Shown one piece after another: positions 15,731-25,029 of a stretch of DNA of 59,742 bases (positions within the stretch are counted from its first letter, which is position 1; every line of letters begins with the position of its first letter). Location: NCBI GenBank assembly GCA_017476665.1, contig JAFUZJ010000022.1:1-59742 (forward strand), written 5' to 3'. The notes below the pieces were generated by a model that saw only the letters and a program-made list of their open reading frames with translations, was not told where the DNA came from and made no database searches. The DNA comes from Lachnospiraceae bacterium. Its GTDB lineage: Bacteria > Bacillota > Clostridia > Lachnospirales > Lachnospiraceae. Made by a program: the position numbers and the translations under genes.

Positions 15731-16810
15731 ATGACACAGAAAACAAAGGAAAGACAAAAGAATCTGGACGAACTCCGTGCATTGGCGATGATGATGGTGG
15801 TGGTGTTGCATTTCCTCGGCAAGGGAAATCTGTTGGGAGATGTGACATCGGCTTCCATGGACAGTGCAGGGCTTGCCGCATGGGTGCTGGAGGCGTTTTG
15901 TATTGTGGCAGTGAACTGTTATATGCTGCTCTCCGGTTATTTCCTGTGTGAGACGGAGTTTAAGTTCAGCAGGTTGTTCAAGCTGTATCTCCAGGTGTGG
16001 ATGTACTCCGTGGGGATAGGGCTTTTGGCGGCTGCGACGGGGTTTGTGCCTGCGGCAGAGGTGGATACCCATTATTATCTGACGCTGTTTTGTCCGGTAT
16101 CCATGGGGCATTATTGGTTTATGACCGCATATTTGTTTTTGTATGTGCTGCTCCCGGTGGCGGGGACAGCGGTGAAACATATGGATCGGGCGCAGCTGCG
16201 AAGAAGTGTGTTGTTGGTGCTTGCGGTATTTTGCGTACTGAAATCCGTGCTGCCGTTCCGGCTGGAGGAGGACAGTGTGGGATATGATGTAGTCTGGTAT
16301 CTGTGTGTATTTTTGCTGGCGGCTTATATCCGGAAATACGGCCTGTCGCTTTTGAACAGGCGGTGGCGTTGTGTGTGCCTGTATCTGGGCGGGTGCATCC
16401 TGATCCTGGCGGAGCTGTTTGTGCTGCGGGCGTTTTATCTGCGCAGCGGAAGCTTTGGGTTGATCCTGAAGGTGAGTTTTGAGTACAATCATGTGTTTGC
16501 GCTGGCAGCGGCGGTAGGGTTGTTTGGGTTTTTCCTGCATGGTAAGGGTGCGGGAATGATCGGCACGGTGGCGGAAAAGCTGTCGCCTTATGTGTTGGGC
16601 GTATATCTGCTGCATGAAAATATCGGTGTGCGGTACGGCTGGCAGCAGTTCTTTCATGCGGAGGAGATCCGGACGGTGCCGGAGCTTTTGCTCTGGACTG
16701 TGTTGGCTGCAGTGTGCATGTTTGCGGCAGGTGTGGCGGTTGAGTGGCTGAGGAGTTTTCTGGTGAAGGCTTTGAGCGGTGCGAATGCGGAGGCGGCATG
16801 GAAACGATAG
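15731..16810 (+). CDS. Acyltransferase 3 family membrane protein (OafA-like)
   Basis: The 359-residue protein starts with NLDELRALAMMMVVVLHF, the conserved R-x10-H region of acyltransferase 3 proteins, followed by about ten membrane spans. These enzymes O-acylate surface glycans or teichoic acid-like polymers. It starts three bases after the GT2 stop and overlaps the next gene by 13 bases, consistent with one operon. Confidence 0.85.
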   Translation: MTQKTKERQKNLDELRALAMMMVVVLHFLGKGNLLGDVTSASMDSAGLAAWVLEAFCIVAVNCYMLLSGYFLCETEFKFSRLFKLYLQVWMYSVGIGLLAAATGFVPAAEVDTHYYLTLFCPVSMGHYWFMTAYLFLYVLLPVAGTAVKHMDRAQLRRSVLLVLAVFCVLKSVLPFRLEEDSVGYDVVWYLCVFLLAAYIRKYGLSLLNRRWRCVCLYLGGCILILAELFVLRAFYLRSGSFGLILKVSFEYNHVFALAAAVGLFGFFLHGKGAGMIGTVAEKLSPYVLGVYLLHENIGVRYGWQQFFHAEEIRTVPELLLWTVLAAVCMFAAGVAVEWLRSFLVKALSGANAEAAWKR

Positions 16811-18636
16811 GACAGAAAAAGGGAAAGCGAATATGGTGGGAGCCGGTGCTGCTGGTCATTTTATTCTGGTATCCCTTGCGGTTCATCCATGGGGGGATCG
16901 ATTTTTGGGATACAGGCTATAATTATGCCAATTTCCTCTACATGGGGACGGAACATATGGACTCTATGTGGCTGTTCTCCACTTATCTGGCAAATCTGGT
17001 AGGGCATGGATTGACGAAGCTGCCCGGTGCCGGGACATTGGTGGGGATGAATCTGTATACGGGGCTGTTTGCCAGCGTATTGGCGCTTCTGGGATATTGG
17101 TTTTGTACCAGAAAGCTGGGAATCTCCTGGTGGATTGCTTATCTGGGAGAGTATGTTGCGCTTAGCTTGTGTTGGTGTCCTACGGCGCTTCTGTACAATT
17201 ATCTGACGTATTTGCTGTTCACCGGCTGCGTGATCCTATTGTATCTGGGATTGACGCAGGAGAAAAAAGCATGCCTGTTTGCCGCGGGAGTCTGTCTGGG
17301 AACCAATGTGCTGGTGCGTTTTTCTAATCTGCCGGAGGCGGCATTGATCGTGGCAGTCTGGGTGTATGCTTTCCTGGAGGGCAGAGAGAAAAGGGACGGA
17401 AAGAGTTTCGGCAGGGCAGTGCGGTATACCCTCTGGTGTCTGGCAGGTTATGTGGCGGCGCTGTTTGTCCTGTTTGGCTGGATTCAGCTTCGGTATGGAA
17501 TGGATGCCTATGTAGCGGGCATCGGAAGATTGTTTGCCATGACAGATAAGGCCACTGATTACAAGGCCGGTTCCATGATAGGGCAGTTGGTTTTCACCTA
17601 TGTGGACAATCTGTATTGGGTGCTGCGGATCGGTGCGATCGTGTTTGTGGGTGTGATCGGGTTTGCTTTTGCAGGCTTTTTGGATGATCTGGAATCGGAA
17701 CTTTGGGAGCGTGTGCAGGGGGAAGTCCGGTTGATCTGGTGCGGCGTCTGCGTGGGTATGGTATGCTGGTTGTACCACCGTGGGTTTTGTGCGATGACCT
17801 ATGATAATTACGGCGCCATTTTGAGACCGGGGATTTCTTTTTTGACGTTGGCACTGGGAATCTGCGTGATCCGGATCTTGTGGAGGGGCGTGCCGAAAGA
17901 GGAGAAGTTGATCAGCGGGCTGGTATTTCTGATGGTGTTGCTGACTTCAATCGGCAGCAACAACGGTGTGTATCCCAGTCTGAACCATCTCTTTCTTCCC
18001 GCACCTTATACAATCTGGCAGTGTATGCGATTTGTACGGGAGGCGAAAAGGCGGGCGTTGTGGGCGTTGAAGCCTGCGGTGCTTGCTTTGCTTTTGTTGT
18101 TCTTTGTGCAGAGTGCCGGGTTCGGACTTACGTTTGTGTTTGCAGAAGCTACCGGAGCCAAGGAGATGACCACTGTAGTTGGAAATAATGAGATTCTTCA
18201 GGGAGTGCGAATGAGTCCGGAGCGGGCAAGATGGATATCGGAGATCAGTGCCTATGCGGAGAGTAAAGGTATGAAAGGGCGGGAAGTGATCCTGTTCGGC
18301 AATATTCCGTCCATGTCCTATTATTTACAGATGCCGTCGGCGTTTAATCCCTGGAGCGATCTGGACTCCTATAACGAAGCGGTCCTGGCAGAGGCACTTG
18401 AGAAGACGGCAGAGTCGGTCAGAGCGGGAAAAGAGCGGCCGGTAGTGTTGTTGGAGGCGGATTATGCGCGGTATATGCTTGGTGGCGCGGAGGCGTTAGA
18501 GGCAGCAGGGGTGCATGAGTCAGTGATCGGGAAAATACAGCAGAATGATGGGAAGATAGAGCTTTTGAGGGCTTATCTGGAGAAATTGCAGTATGGAGTT
18601 ACCTTTGCAAATGAAAAGTTTGTAATGATGGAGTAA
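16798..18636 (+). CDS. Polytopic membrane protein, possible GT-C glycosyltransferase
   Basis: The 612-residue protein has about a dozen membrane spans and a C-terminal soluble region of about 150 residues. An early outside loop contains HGGIDFWDTGYNYANF, resembling the first-loop acidic motif of GT-C type lipid-linked sugar transferases, but I cannot name the family with confidence. ATG 16798 is chosen since GGAGGCGG lies just upstream and the start overlaps the acyltransferase stop. It is the last gene of the envelope string and is followed by a strong terminator. Hypothetical if the GT-C guess fails. Confidence 0.7.
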   Translation: METIGQKKGKRIWWEPVLLVILFWYPLRFIHGGIDFWDTGYNYANFLYMGTEHMDSMWLFSTYLANLVGHGLTKLPGAGTLVGMNLYTGLFASVLALLGYWFCTRKLGISWWIAYLGEYVALSLCWCPTALLYNYLTYLLFTGCVILLYLGLTQEKKACLFAAGVCLGTNVLVRFSNLPEAALIVAVWVYAFLEGREKRDGKSFGRAVRYTLWCLAGYVAALFVLFGWIQLRYGMDAYVAGIGRLFAMTDKATDYKAGSMIGQLVFTYVDNLYWVLRIGAIVFVGVIGFAFAGFLDDLESELWERVQGEVRLIWCGVCVGMVCWLYHRGFCAMTYDNYGAILRPGISFLTLALGICVIRILWRGVPKEEKLISGLVFLMVLLTSIGSNNGVYPSLNHLFLPAPYTIWQCMRFVREAKRRALWALKPAVLALLLLFFVQSAGFGLTFVFAEATGAKEMTTVVGNNEILQGVRMSPERARWISEISAYAESKGMKGREVILFGNIPSMSYYLQMPSAFNPWSDLDSYNEAVLAEALEKTAESVRAGKERPVVLLEADYARYMLGGAEALEAAGVHESVIGKIQQNDGKIELLRAYLEKLQYGVTFANEKFVMME

Positions 18637-18666
18637 GAAGGTAGATATAGAAATTTAGGATAGGCA

Positions 18667-18702
18667 AAAAGGTCTGCAGCTTATAACAGCTGCAGACCTT
18701 TT
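18667..18702. terminator. Bidirectional terminator between envelope operon and asnA
   Basis: AAAAGGTCTGCAGCT (18667-18681) pairs perfectly over 15 bases with AGCTGCAGACCTTTT (18688-18702). A-run on the left and T-run on the right let it act on both strands. It overlaps the last codons of asnA. Confidence 0.9.
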
Positions 18703-19691
18703 GTCTGTGCATCCTTCATGACCTGATCGGGCCAGAGGGAACATTGTACTTCACCGATATGTGCTTTCCGCAGGAAGAACATGCAGATCCGGGACTGACC
18801 GATACCACCGCCGATGGTGTAGGGCAGTTCCCTGTTCAGGATTGCTTTGTGGAAAGGCAGTTCAGCGCGCTCCGGGCAGCCCGCTTTTTCCAACTGTTCC
18901 TTCAAGGAGGTTTCGTCCACGCGGATTCCCATGCTGGAGAGTTCCAAAGCAATGTCCAGAACCGGATAGTAGACCACGATGTCGGCGTTCAGTGCCCAGT
19001 CGTCATAGTCCGGCGCACGACCGTCATGGGGCTTGCCGTTTTCCAGCTTGTCGCCAATCTGCATGATGCAAACGGCGCCTTTTGCTTTTGCAATATAATA
19101 TTCTCTTTCCTTGGGTGTATAGTCCGGGAACATTTCTTCCAATTCTTTGGTAGTGATGAAGAAAATGTCATGCGGAAGGATCTCGGTTATGTAGTCATAC
19201 TGAATGGACATGTATTTCTCAGTCTTGCGCAGCACCTTGTACACCGTCTTGACCGTATCCTTCAGAGTGGCTAAACTGCGATCCTCCTTGGAGATGATCT
19301 TCTCCCAGTCCCATTGATCCACATAGATGGAGTGGATATTGTCGGTGATCTCGTCCCGACGGATGGCGCTCATGTCGGTATAGAGTCCCTCGCCCTCTGA
19401 AAATCCGTATTTTTTCAGCGCATAGCGTTTCCATTTTGCCAGAGATTGTACAATTTCGCCCTCGGCGCCTTCCTGTTCGCCAATGTCAAAACTGACAGGA
19501 CGTTCCACACCGTTTAAGTTGTCATTCAGACCGGAGTTGGGATCTACGAACAGCGGAGCGGACACGCGCAGCAGATTCAGGCGCTCTGCTAACAGTGTCT
19601 GAAAGAAATCTTTTACTGTCTTGATCGCAATCTGTGTGTCGTGCAGATTGAGCTCGGACTTGTAATCATTGGGAATTGTCAAATTTGCCAT
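18681..19691 (-). CDS. asnA: Aspartate-ammonia ligase AsnA
   Basis: The 336-residue protein matches the AsnA type of asparagine synthetase, which joins ammonia to aspartate with ATP: TQIAIKTVKDFFQ, VSAPLFVDPNSGLNDNLNG, VQSLAKWKRYAL, GLYTDMSAIRRDE, VDQWDWEK and the class II synthetase motif GGGIGQSR near the end. Length is normal (E. coli AsnA is 330). The start at 19691 follows an AGGAA site; longer frames exist but lack support. The leader contains a GGAACC-GTTG-GGTTCC dyad. The gene converges on the envelope operon and diverges from the repair set. Confidence 0.95.
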   Translation of the reverse strand: MANLTIPNDYKSELNLHDTQIAIKTVKDFFQTLLAERLNLLRVSAPLFVDPNSGLNDNLNGVERPVSFDIGEQEGAEGEIVQSLAKWKRYALKKYGFSEGEGLYTDMSAIRRDEITDNIHSIYVDQWDWEKIISKEDRSLATLKDTVKTVYKVLRKTEKYMSIQYDYITEILPHDIFFITTKELEEMFPDYTPKEREYYIAKAKGAVCIMQIGDKLENGKPHDGRAPDYDDWALNADIVVYYPVLDIALELSSMGIRVDETSLKEQLEKAGCPERAELPFHKAILNRELPYTIGGGIGQSRICMFFLRKAHIGEVQCSLWPDQVMKDAQTKGLQLL

Positions 19692-19726
19692 AAAAGTTCC
19701 TGCTTTCCTACTCATAAATTTGGACG

Positions 19727-19742
19727 GGAACCGTTGGGTTCC
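19727..19742 (-). promoter_or_regulatory. Dyad in the asnA leader
   Basis: GGAACC (19727-19732) and GGTTCC (19737-19742) form a perfect 6-bp dyad with a 4-base loop, between the predicted asnA promoter and start codon. It could be an operator or RNA hairpin. I looked for a T-box AGGGTGGNACCGCG signature and did not find one. Confidence 0.3.
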
Positions 19743-19759
19743 AATCACTTTACTTTATT

Positions 19760-19788
19760 ATTTAACCGCTTTTTGGTCTATTTTGCAA
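19760..19788 (-). promoter_or_regulatory. Predicted asnA promoter
   Basis: On the minus strand TTGCAA (19783-19788) is followed after 17 bases by TTAAAT (19760-19765), a reasonable sigma-A pair about 70 bases before the asnA start. Confidence 0.45.
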
Positions 19789-19842
19789 TAGTTTTTCCTT
19801 ATTTTTTCCGCAAAAAATATAGAGGAAAAAGGCAGCCCGGGC

Positions 19843-19891
19843 TTGCAGATATCGAACATATGTGCTAATATGAATAAAGAACATATGTTTG
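19843..19891 (+). promoter_or_regulatory. SOS-type promoter with two LexA-like boxes
   Basis: TTGCAG (19843-19848) and TAATAT (19866-19871) are spaced by 17 bases. A LexA-like box, CGAACATATGTGCT, fills the spacer (19853-19866), and a second, GAACATATGTTT (19879-19890), covers the predicted transcription start. The Gram-positive SOS box consensus is CGAACnnnnGTTCG, so the match is good though not perfect. Repressor bound at both boxes would block the promoter. The downstream genes are repair-like, which supports this reading. Confidence 0.75.
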
Positions 19892-19913
19892 AATGGGTGG
19901 GAGCATGGAATAT

Positions 19914-21266
19914 ATGGCAGAGGTGGGGAAAATGTCCGTCATGGAAAAACTGAAGATCCTGACGGATGCGGCAAAATATGACGTGGCCTGTACGTCCAGC
20001 GGAGTGGACAGGCGGGGGAAAGCGGGAAAGCTGGGGAATTGTGTGGCGGCCGGAATCTGTCACAGCTTTGCCGGCGATGGAAGATGTATTTCTCTGTTGA
20101 AGATCCTGCTGACCAACGAGTGCATTTATGATTGCAAATATTGTCTGAACAGGCGGTCCAATGATGTGCCCAGGGCGATGTTTACCCCGGAGGAGATCTG
20201 CGAGCTGACGATTCAGTTTTATCGGAGAAATTATATCGAGGGACTGTTTCTGAGTTCCGGAATCGTGCAGAGTCCCACTTTTACCATGGAATTGATCTGC
20301 AGGACCATTTATCTGCTGCGGACAAAATACGGATTTAACGGCTACATTCACGTGAAAGCGATTCCAGGGGCGGACGGTGAGGTGATCCGGCAGACGGGAT
20401 TCCTGGTGGACAGAATGAGTGTGAATCTGGAGCTGCCCACAGCGGACGGATTGCGAAACCTGGCGCCGAACAAACACCGAAAGAATATTTTGGCGCCCAT
20501 GCGGCAGATCCAGAACGGGATCACGCAGAACCGCAGCGAGGTTGCGGTTTATCGGCATGCGCCTGCATTTGTGAGCGGAGGGCAGTCCACACAGATGATC
20601 GTGGGAGCCACAAATGAGAATGACTATCAGATTCTGAACGTGGCGGAGAGCCTGTATCAGAAATTTGAGTTAAAGAGGGTATTTTATTCTGCGTTTGTGC
20701 GGGTGAATGAAGACAAGAGTCTGCCGGTTCTGCCCGGCGGTCCGCCGCTTTTACGGGAGCACAGGCTGTATCAGGCGGACTGGCTGCTGCGGTTTTACGG
20801 TTTCCGGGCGCAGGAGCTGCTGAGTGAGAGAAGACCGTTTTTTAACGTGATGTTGGATCCCAAGGAGGATTGGGCTGTGGGGCATCTGGAGGAATTCCCG
20901 GTGGAAATTAACAGAGCGCCCTATGAAAAGCTGCTGCGGGTGCCGGGAATCGGGGTACAGAGCGCCAGGAGGATCGTGGCGGCGCGAAGGAGCTGCAATC
21001 TGGATTTCGAAAATCTGAAGAAGCTGGGTGTGGTTTTGAAGCGTGCCCTATATTTTATCACCTGCAGCGGAAAAATGATGTATCCGACGAAGCTGGAGGA
21101 GGATTATATCGTACGGCAATTGACGGAAAAAGAGCAGCGAATTCGGTTTGGCAGCGATGGGATGACTTACCGGCAGATGTCGCTGTTTGATGATGCGGGT
21201 TTTGCGGGGAATGCGGAAGTGATTTCAGCGCAGGAGAAATGGCAGACAGCAATGGGACAGCTGTGA
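19914..21266 (+). CDS. Putative DNA modification/repair radical SAM protein (TIGR03916 type)
   Basis: The 450-residue protein has the radical SAM cluster motif CIYDCKYC (Cx3Cx2C), a TIM-barrel body and a C-terminal helix-hairpin-helix (RVPGIGVQSARRIV), a common DNA-binding element. This is the layout of TIGR03916, distantly like spore photoproduct lyase and regularly paired with the TIGR03915/DUF4130 protein that follows here. Substrate is unknown. ATG 19914 is chosen because ATG 19893 falls only a few bases after the predicted transcription start; ATG 19932 is also possible. Promoter has two LexA-like boxes, so DNA-damage induction is likely. Confidence 0.88.
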   Translation: MAEVGKMSVMEKLKILTDAAKYDVACTSSGVDRRGKAGKLGNCVAAGICHSFAGDGRCISLLKILLTNECIYDCKYCLNRRSNDVPRAMFTPEEICELTIQFYRRNYIEGLFLSSGIVQSPTFTMELICRTIYLLRTKYGFNGYIHVKAIPGADGEVIRQTGFLVDRMSVNLELPTADGLRNLAPNKHRKNILAPMRQIQNGITQNRSEVAVYRHAPAFVSGGQSTQMIVGATNENDYQILNVAESLYQKFELKRVFYSAFVRVNEDKSLPVLPGGPPLLREHRLYQADWLLRFYGFRAQELLSERRPFFNVMLDPKEDWAVGHLEEFPVEINRAPYEKLLRVPGIGVQSARRIVAARRSCNLDFENLKKLGVVLKRALYFITCSGKMMYPTKLEEDYIVRQLTEKEQRIRFGSDGMTYRQMSLFDDAGFAGNAEVISAQEKWQTAMGQL

Positions 21267-21354
21267 GGCATGTGTTTCGGTACATGGCGTGAGAACATGA
21301 CAGGTGGTGAGCGCGGCGGACGGGATGCGCGGCAGACGAAGGGGGAACGCGGAT

Positions 21355-22140
21355 ATGTATGTATATAGGTGCGAGGACACGCTGGAGAGTATTTTTACCG
21401 CAATTTACAGGGTATATGAGGAACACAGGCCGAAGGATGAGGTGCTGTTAGCGTTGGATGAGGAGCCGCGGCTTTTTGCGGAGGAGATGATCGTGACGGC
21501 GGATCAGGAGCGCAGCGGGAAGGTAGTGCGGACTTTGTGCAGGCGCTTTGGTATGGAGGATTATGAAAGGATCTGCTTTGCGTTGACCGCGGAGGATGTG
21601 GAAAAGGCGCAGGCTGTATACCGAACAGTTGTGAGTGGGCTTGCTTTGCGGGAGGGAGCCGGTTACGGGCGGCTGTTTGAAGGACTGGGGGATGCCCAGG
21701 TGTGTAAAGCATTCAAACTGGCCCGGAGCGCAGAGCGGGAATGCTGTCATCTGGAGGGATTCTTGCGGTTTGAGGAGCTGGAAAAGGGGGCACTCTATGC
21801 GCAGGCGGAGCCGAAGAACAATCTGCTTCCGTTCCTGATGGCGCATTTTGCCGACCGATTTCCGGAAGAGAATTTTCTGATTCATGATGTGGGACGGGGG
21901 ATAGCAGGGGTTCATTACAGGCAGACAGGGCCGGAGGCCTGGGTATTGATAGGTGGAAAAGGAGAAAAGGGGGCAGCCGTCACGAAGGGTGTGGAGGCTG
22001 CGCTTTCAGAGAGCGAATTGTACTATCGGAGCCTGTTCCGACGCTTTTGCGGGGAAATTGGTATCAGAGAGCGGGCAAATGAAGCGCTGCAAAGGAATCT
22101 GCTCCCGCTGCATTTCAGAAAATATATGACGGAATTTTAA
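21355..22140 (+). CDS. TIGR03915/DUF4130 family putative DNA repair protein
   Basis: The 261-residue protein opens with YVYRCEDTLESIFTAIYRVYEE and contains GLGDAQVCKAFKLARSAERECCHLEGFLRFEEL and FPEENFLIHDVGRGIAG, which fit the TIGR03915 family as I know it. That family is defined by its link to the radical SAM protein upstream; some relatives are fused to uracil-DNA glycosylase, but no such domain is seen here. ATG 21355 follows an AAGGGGG site. Its gene starts 88 bases after the radical SAM gene and likely shares the SOS-type promoter. Confidence 0.85.
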   Translation: MYVYRCEDTLESIFTAIYRVYEEHRPKDEVLLALDEEPRLFAEEMIVTADQERSGKVVRTLCRRFGMEDYERICFALTAEDVEKAQAVYRTVVSGLALREGAGYGRLFEGLGDAQVCKAFKLARSAERECCHLEGFLRFEELEKGALYAQAEPKNNLLPFLMAHFADRFPEENFLIHDVGRGIAGVHYRQTGPEAWVLIGGKGEKGAAVTKGVEAALSESELYYRSLFRRFCGEIGIRERANEALQRNLLPLHFRKYMTEF

Positions 22141-22254
22141 GCGTTGTATTTGACGCAGGAAGCGGAAGGGAGTAGTATAGGGGTAGTTATATAATAGCAT
22201 ATATAGCGTTTAAAAACGGACAGATCAACCAGATGTTGTGGATGCTGGGAATCA

Positions 22255-25029
22255 ATGGATTGGACGAAGCATATGGATCGCACGGAAAAGACGACGGGGA
22301 TAACTGAATATACGAAGCCTGCTGATAATGGGGAGGTATGGACTGAAAGCCTTCCGGGGGAAGTGCGCGTATCCGTCAGAGGGCTGGTTGAGTTTATCCT
22401 GCGACAGGGAGATATTGACAATCGGCATCAGGGACTGCATGAAGATGCCATGCAGGAGGGAAGCCGGATCCATCGCATGATACAGCGTCGGATGGGCTCG
22501 GATTATCAGGCGGAAGTGCCGCTGCAATACACGCTGTATACAAAGGAGTACCGACTGGTCGTGGAGGGACGGGCTGACGGGATCATTGATAACGGGGAAG
22601 GCATCACGGTCGATGAGATAAAGGGAACCTATCGGGATGTGAACCGTATGAAAGAGCCCATTGCCGTGCATGTAGCCCAGGCAAAGTGCTATGCATACAT
22701 GTATGCGTTGCGCAAAGAAGCAGATCAGGCTTATCTGAAGATAGAGACGGAGCAGAAGGCTTTGGCGCAGCCGGGCAGAGAAATTCAGGTCCGTATGACA
22801 TACTGCAATATTGAGACGGAGAAGATTCGCTATTTCTATGAAGATTATACCTTTGAAGAGCTGGAAAAGTGGTTTGCAGAGCTGCTTACGGCGTATCGCA
22901 AGTGGTCGGATTACAGTTGGGAATGGCGAAAAATCCGGCAAAAATCCATAGAACAGCTGCAATTTCCGTATCCTTACAGAGAGGGCCAGAGAGAGCTGGT
23001 GACCTATGTGTATCAGACGATTTATCATAGGAAAAAACTGTTTCTGGAGGCCCCGACGGGCGTCGGAAAGACAATTTCGGCACTTTTTCCTGCAGTCAAG
23101 GCCATGGGCAGAGACATGGGAGAGCGGATTTTCTATCTGACGGCCAAGACTATCACCCGCACCGTGGCGGATGATACGCTGGAATTGCTGCGGCAGGGCG
23201 GTCTGCAGTTCAAAAGTGTGGTTTTGACTGCCAAAGAAAAAATCTGTTTTATGGATCAGACGGAATGCAATCCGGAACATTGCCCGTATGCTAAGGGACA
23301 TTATGACCGCATCAACGATGCCGTGTATGACCTGTTAACGCACGAGGACAGGTTCAGCAGGGAAATGATAGAAGAGTATGCCGTGAAACATCAGGTTTGT
23401 CCTTTCGAATTCTGCCTCGACATGAGTCTGTTTGCCGATGGGATTATCGGGGATTATAATTATCTGTTCGATCCACATGTTTATCTAAAACGCTTTTTTG
23501 GAGACAGCTCCAGTCATTCCTATTTGTTTCTGATTGATGAGGCGCATAATCTGCTGGAACGGGGCAGAGAGATGTACAGCGCATCTCTGATCAAAGAAGA
23601 TTTTTTGAAATTAAAGCGGGAAATACAGGCGACACTAATGTCAGAAATGGAGGAAAAAAACCGAAAAAAGCAGGTTTCTGGTCAATTGACATTGGAAATG
23701 ACACTGGAGGCAACAAAAGCGGTAACAGCAGAGGCAATAGAAATTAATAACGATAGTTATTTAAATGAGACCGAAATTCCCATGACTGAGAAAAGGAGAA
23801 GATCGGGCAGCTCGGTTTTGTTCCGGGAGGGATACGGAGAGAAGCTGATGCAGCGCCTGGAGAAGTGCAATAAGGAATTGCTGAAGCTGAAGCGGGAGTG
23901 CGAGAGTGCCTGTGTTGTGGATAGTATTGATACTTTTACCAATGCATTGATGCGTCTTTACAGCACCATGTCGGACTATCTGGGAGAACAGGAACAGCAG
24001 AAGATGCCGGTCAGAGACAGTATCCTCGATTTTTATTTTGAAGTATCCCATTTTCTGGATATTTATGAGCGGCTGGATTTAAATTATGTGAAATATACCA
24101 TGCTGCAGGAGGACGGAAGTTTTCTTTTGAAGCTTTTTTGTATGAATCCGCGGGAGAATCTGAAAGAATGTATGGGAAGGGGGCGCAGCAGTATTCTGTT
24201 TTCGGCGACCTTTTTGCCCATACAATATTATAAAGAGCTTCTGGGCGGCGATCAGGAAGATTATGAAGTGTATGCAAAATCTGTGTTCAATAAAGAAAAA
24301 CGGGCGTTATTTATTGCGGACGATGTGACCAGCAAATATACCCGAAGAACAGATGACGAGTATGTCAGAATTGCGAAATATATCGCAGAAATCGCAAAAA
24401 ACAGGCACGGAAACTACATGGTGTTTTTCCCTTCTTACAGCTTTATGAGAAAAGTCTGCGAGTTGTATCTCGCGAAGTATGGAACAGAAGAAGTGGAGTG
24501 CATTCAGCAGCAGGAGTTTATGAGTGAGAAGGACAGGGAGGATTTTCTGGCGCGCTTCCGAAACATGCGATCGGGGGACTCGGACACATGGCTGGAGACT
24601 CAGCTGCAAGAGGCAATCCATATGGAGATTGAGGAGGAAGATCACACATTGATCGGATTCTGCGTGCTAGGGGGAATATTCGGAGAAGGGATAGACTTAA
24701 AGAATGACAGTCTGATCGGAGTGGTCATCGTGGGGACGGGATTTCCTCAGGTTTGCTATGAGCGGGAGCTGTTGAAACGATATTTTGATGAACAGGGGGA
24801 GAACGGATTCGACTACGCGTATCGGTATCCGGGAATGAATAAGGTACTGCAGGCAGCGGGGAGAGTGATACGAACGGAAAATGATATAGGAATTATCGCT
24901 TTATTGGATGAGAGATTCCTGCAATTATCCTACAGGCGAATGTTTCCGAGAGAGTGGGACTCCTACGAGGTGGTCAGCCTGGAGAAAATTGCAAAACGGG
25001 TGGAACGTTTTTGGGATTCATGGTTATAA
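22255..25029 (+). CDS. XPD/DinG-type ATP-dependent DNA helicase with N-terminal PD-(D/E)XK domain
   Basis: The 924-residue protein starts with a Cas4/RecB-like nuclease segment (about 40-170) with GRADGIIDNGEGITVDEIKG, the D...(D/E)xK core. The helicase part has Walker A EAPTGVGKT (about 265), a cysteine set (KICFMDQTECNPEHCPYA ... HQVCPFEFC) suited to an XPD-like 4Fe-4S cluster, DEAH box LIDEAHNL, and C-terminal motifs including GGIFGEGIDL and QAAGRVIRTEND. Superfamily 2 Fe-S helicases unwind damaged or structured DNA. A nuclease-helicase of this form, downstream of two repair-type genes under LexA-like boxes, fits a DNA-damage response. The start is preceded by no strong ribosome binding site. 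Confidence 0.88.
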   Translation: MDWTKHMDRTEKTTGITEYTKPADNGEVWTESLPGEVRVSVRGLVEFILRQGDIDNRHQGLHEDAMQEGSRIHRMIQRRMGSDYQAEVPLQYTLYTKEYRLVVEGRADGIIDNGEGITVDEIKGTYRDVNRMKEPIAVHVAQAKCYAYMYALRKEADQAYLKIETEQKALAQPGREIQVRMTYCNIETEKIRYFYEDYTFEELEKWFAELLTAYRKWSDYSWEWRKIRQKSIEQLQFPYPYREGQRELVTYVYQTIYHRKKLFLEAPTGVGKTISALFPAVKAMGRDMGERIFYLTAKTITRTVADDTLELLRQGGLQFKSVVLTAKEKICFMDQTECNPEHCPYAKGHYDRINDAVYDLLTHEDRFSREMIEEYAVKHQVCPFEFCLDMSLFADGIIGDYNYLFDPHVYLKRFFGDSSSHSYLFLIDEAHNLLERGREMYSASLIKEDFLKLKREIQATLMSEMEEKNRKKQVSGQLTLEMTLEATKAVTAEAIEINNDSYLNETEIPMTEKRRRSGSSVLFREGYGEKLMQRLEKCNKELLKLKRECESACVVDSIDTFTNALMRLYSTMSDYLGEQEQQKMPVRDSILDFYFEVSHFLDIYERLDLNYVKYTMLQEDGSFLLKLFCMNPRENLKECMGRGRSSILFSATFLPIQYYKELLGGDQEDYEVYAKSVFNKEKRALFIADDVTSKYTRRTDDEYVRIAKYIAEIAKNRHGNYMVFFPSYSFMRKVCELYLAKYGTEEVECIQQQEFMSEKDREDFLARFRNMRSGDSDTWLETQLQEAIHMEIEEEDHTLIGFCVLGGIFGEGIDLKNDSLIGVVIVGTGFPQVCYERELLKRYFDEQGENGFDYAYRYPGMNKVLQAAGRVIRTENDIGIIALLDERFLQLSYRRMFPREWDSYEVVSLEKIAKRVERFWDSWL

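Noticed and set aside
15257-16657. Long antisense open frame opposite the GT2 and acyltransferase genes (also 3840-4928 minus)
   Set aside because: Both lie opposite well-supported genes, have His/Gln/Arg-rich composition typical of the reverse of GC-rich third codon positions, and show no family motif.
19692-19760. T-box riboswitch before asnA
   Set aside because: The leader is only about 70 bases and lacks the AGGGTGGNACCGCG antiterminator motif; only a small dyad is present.
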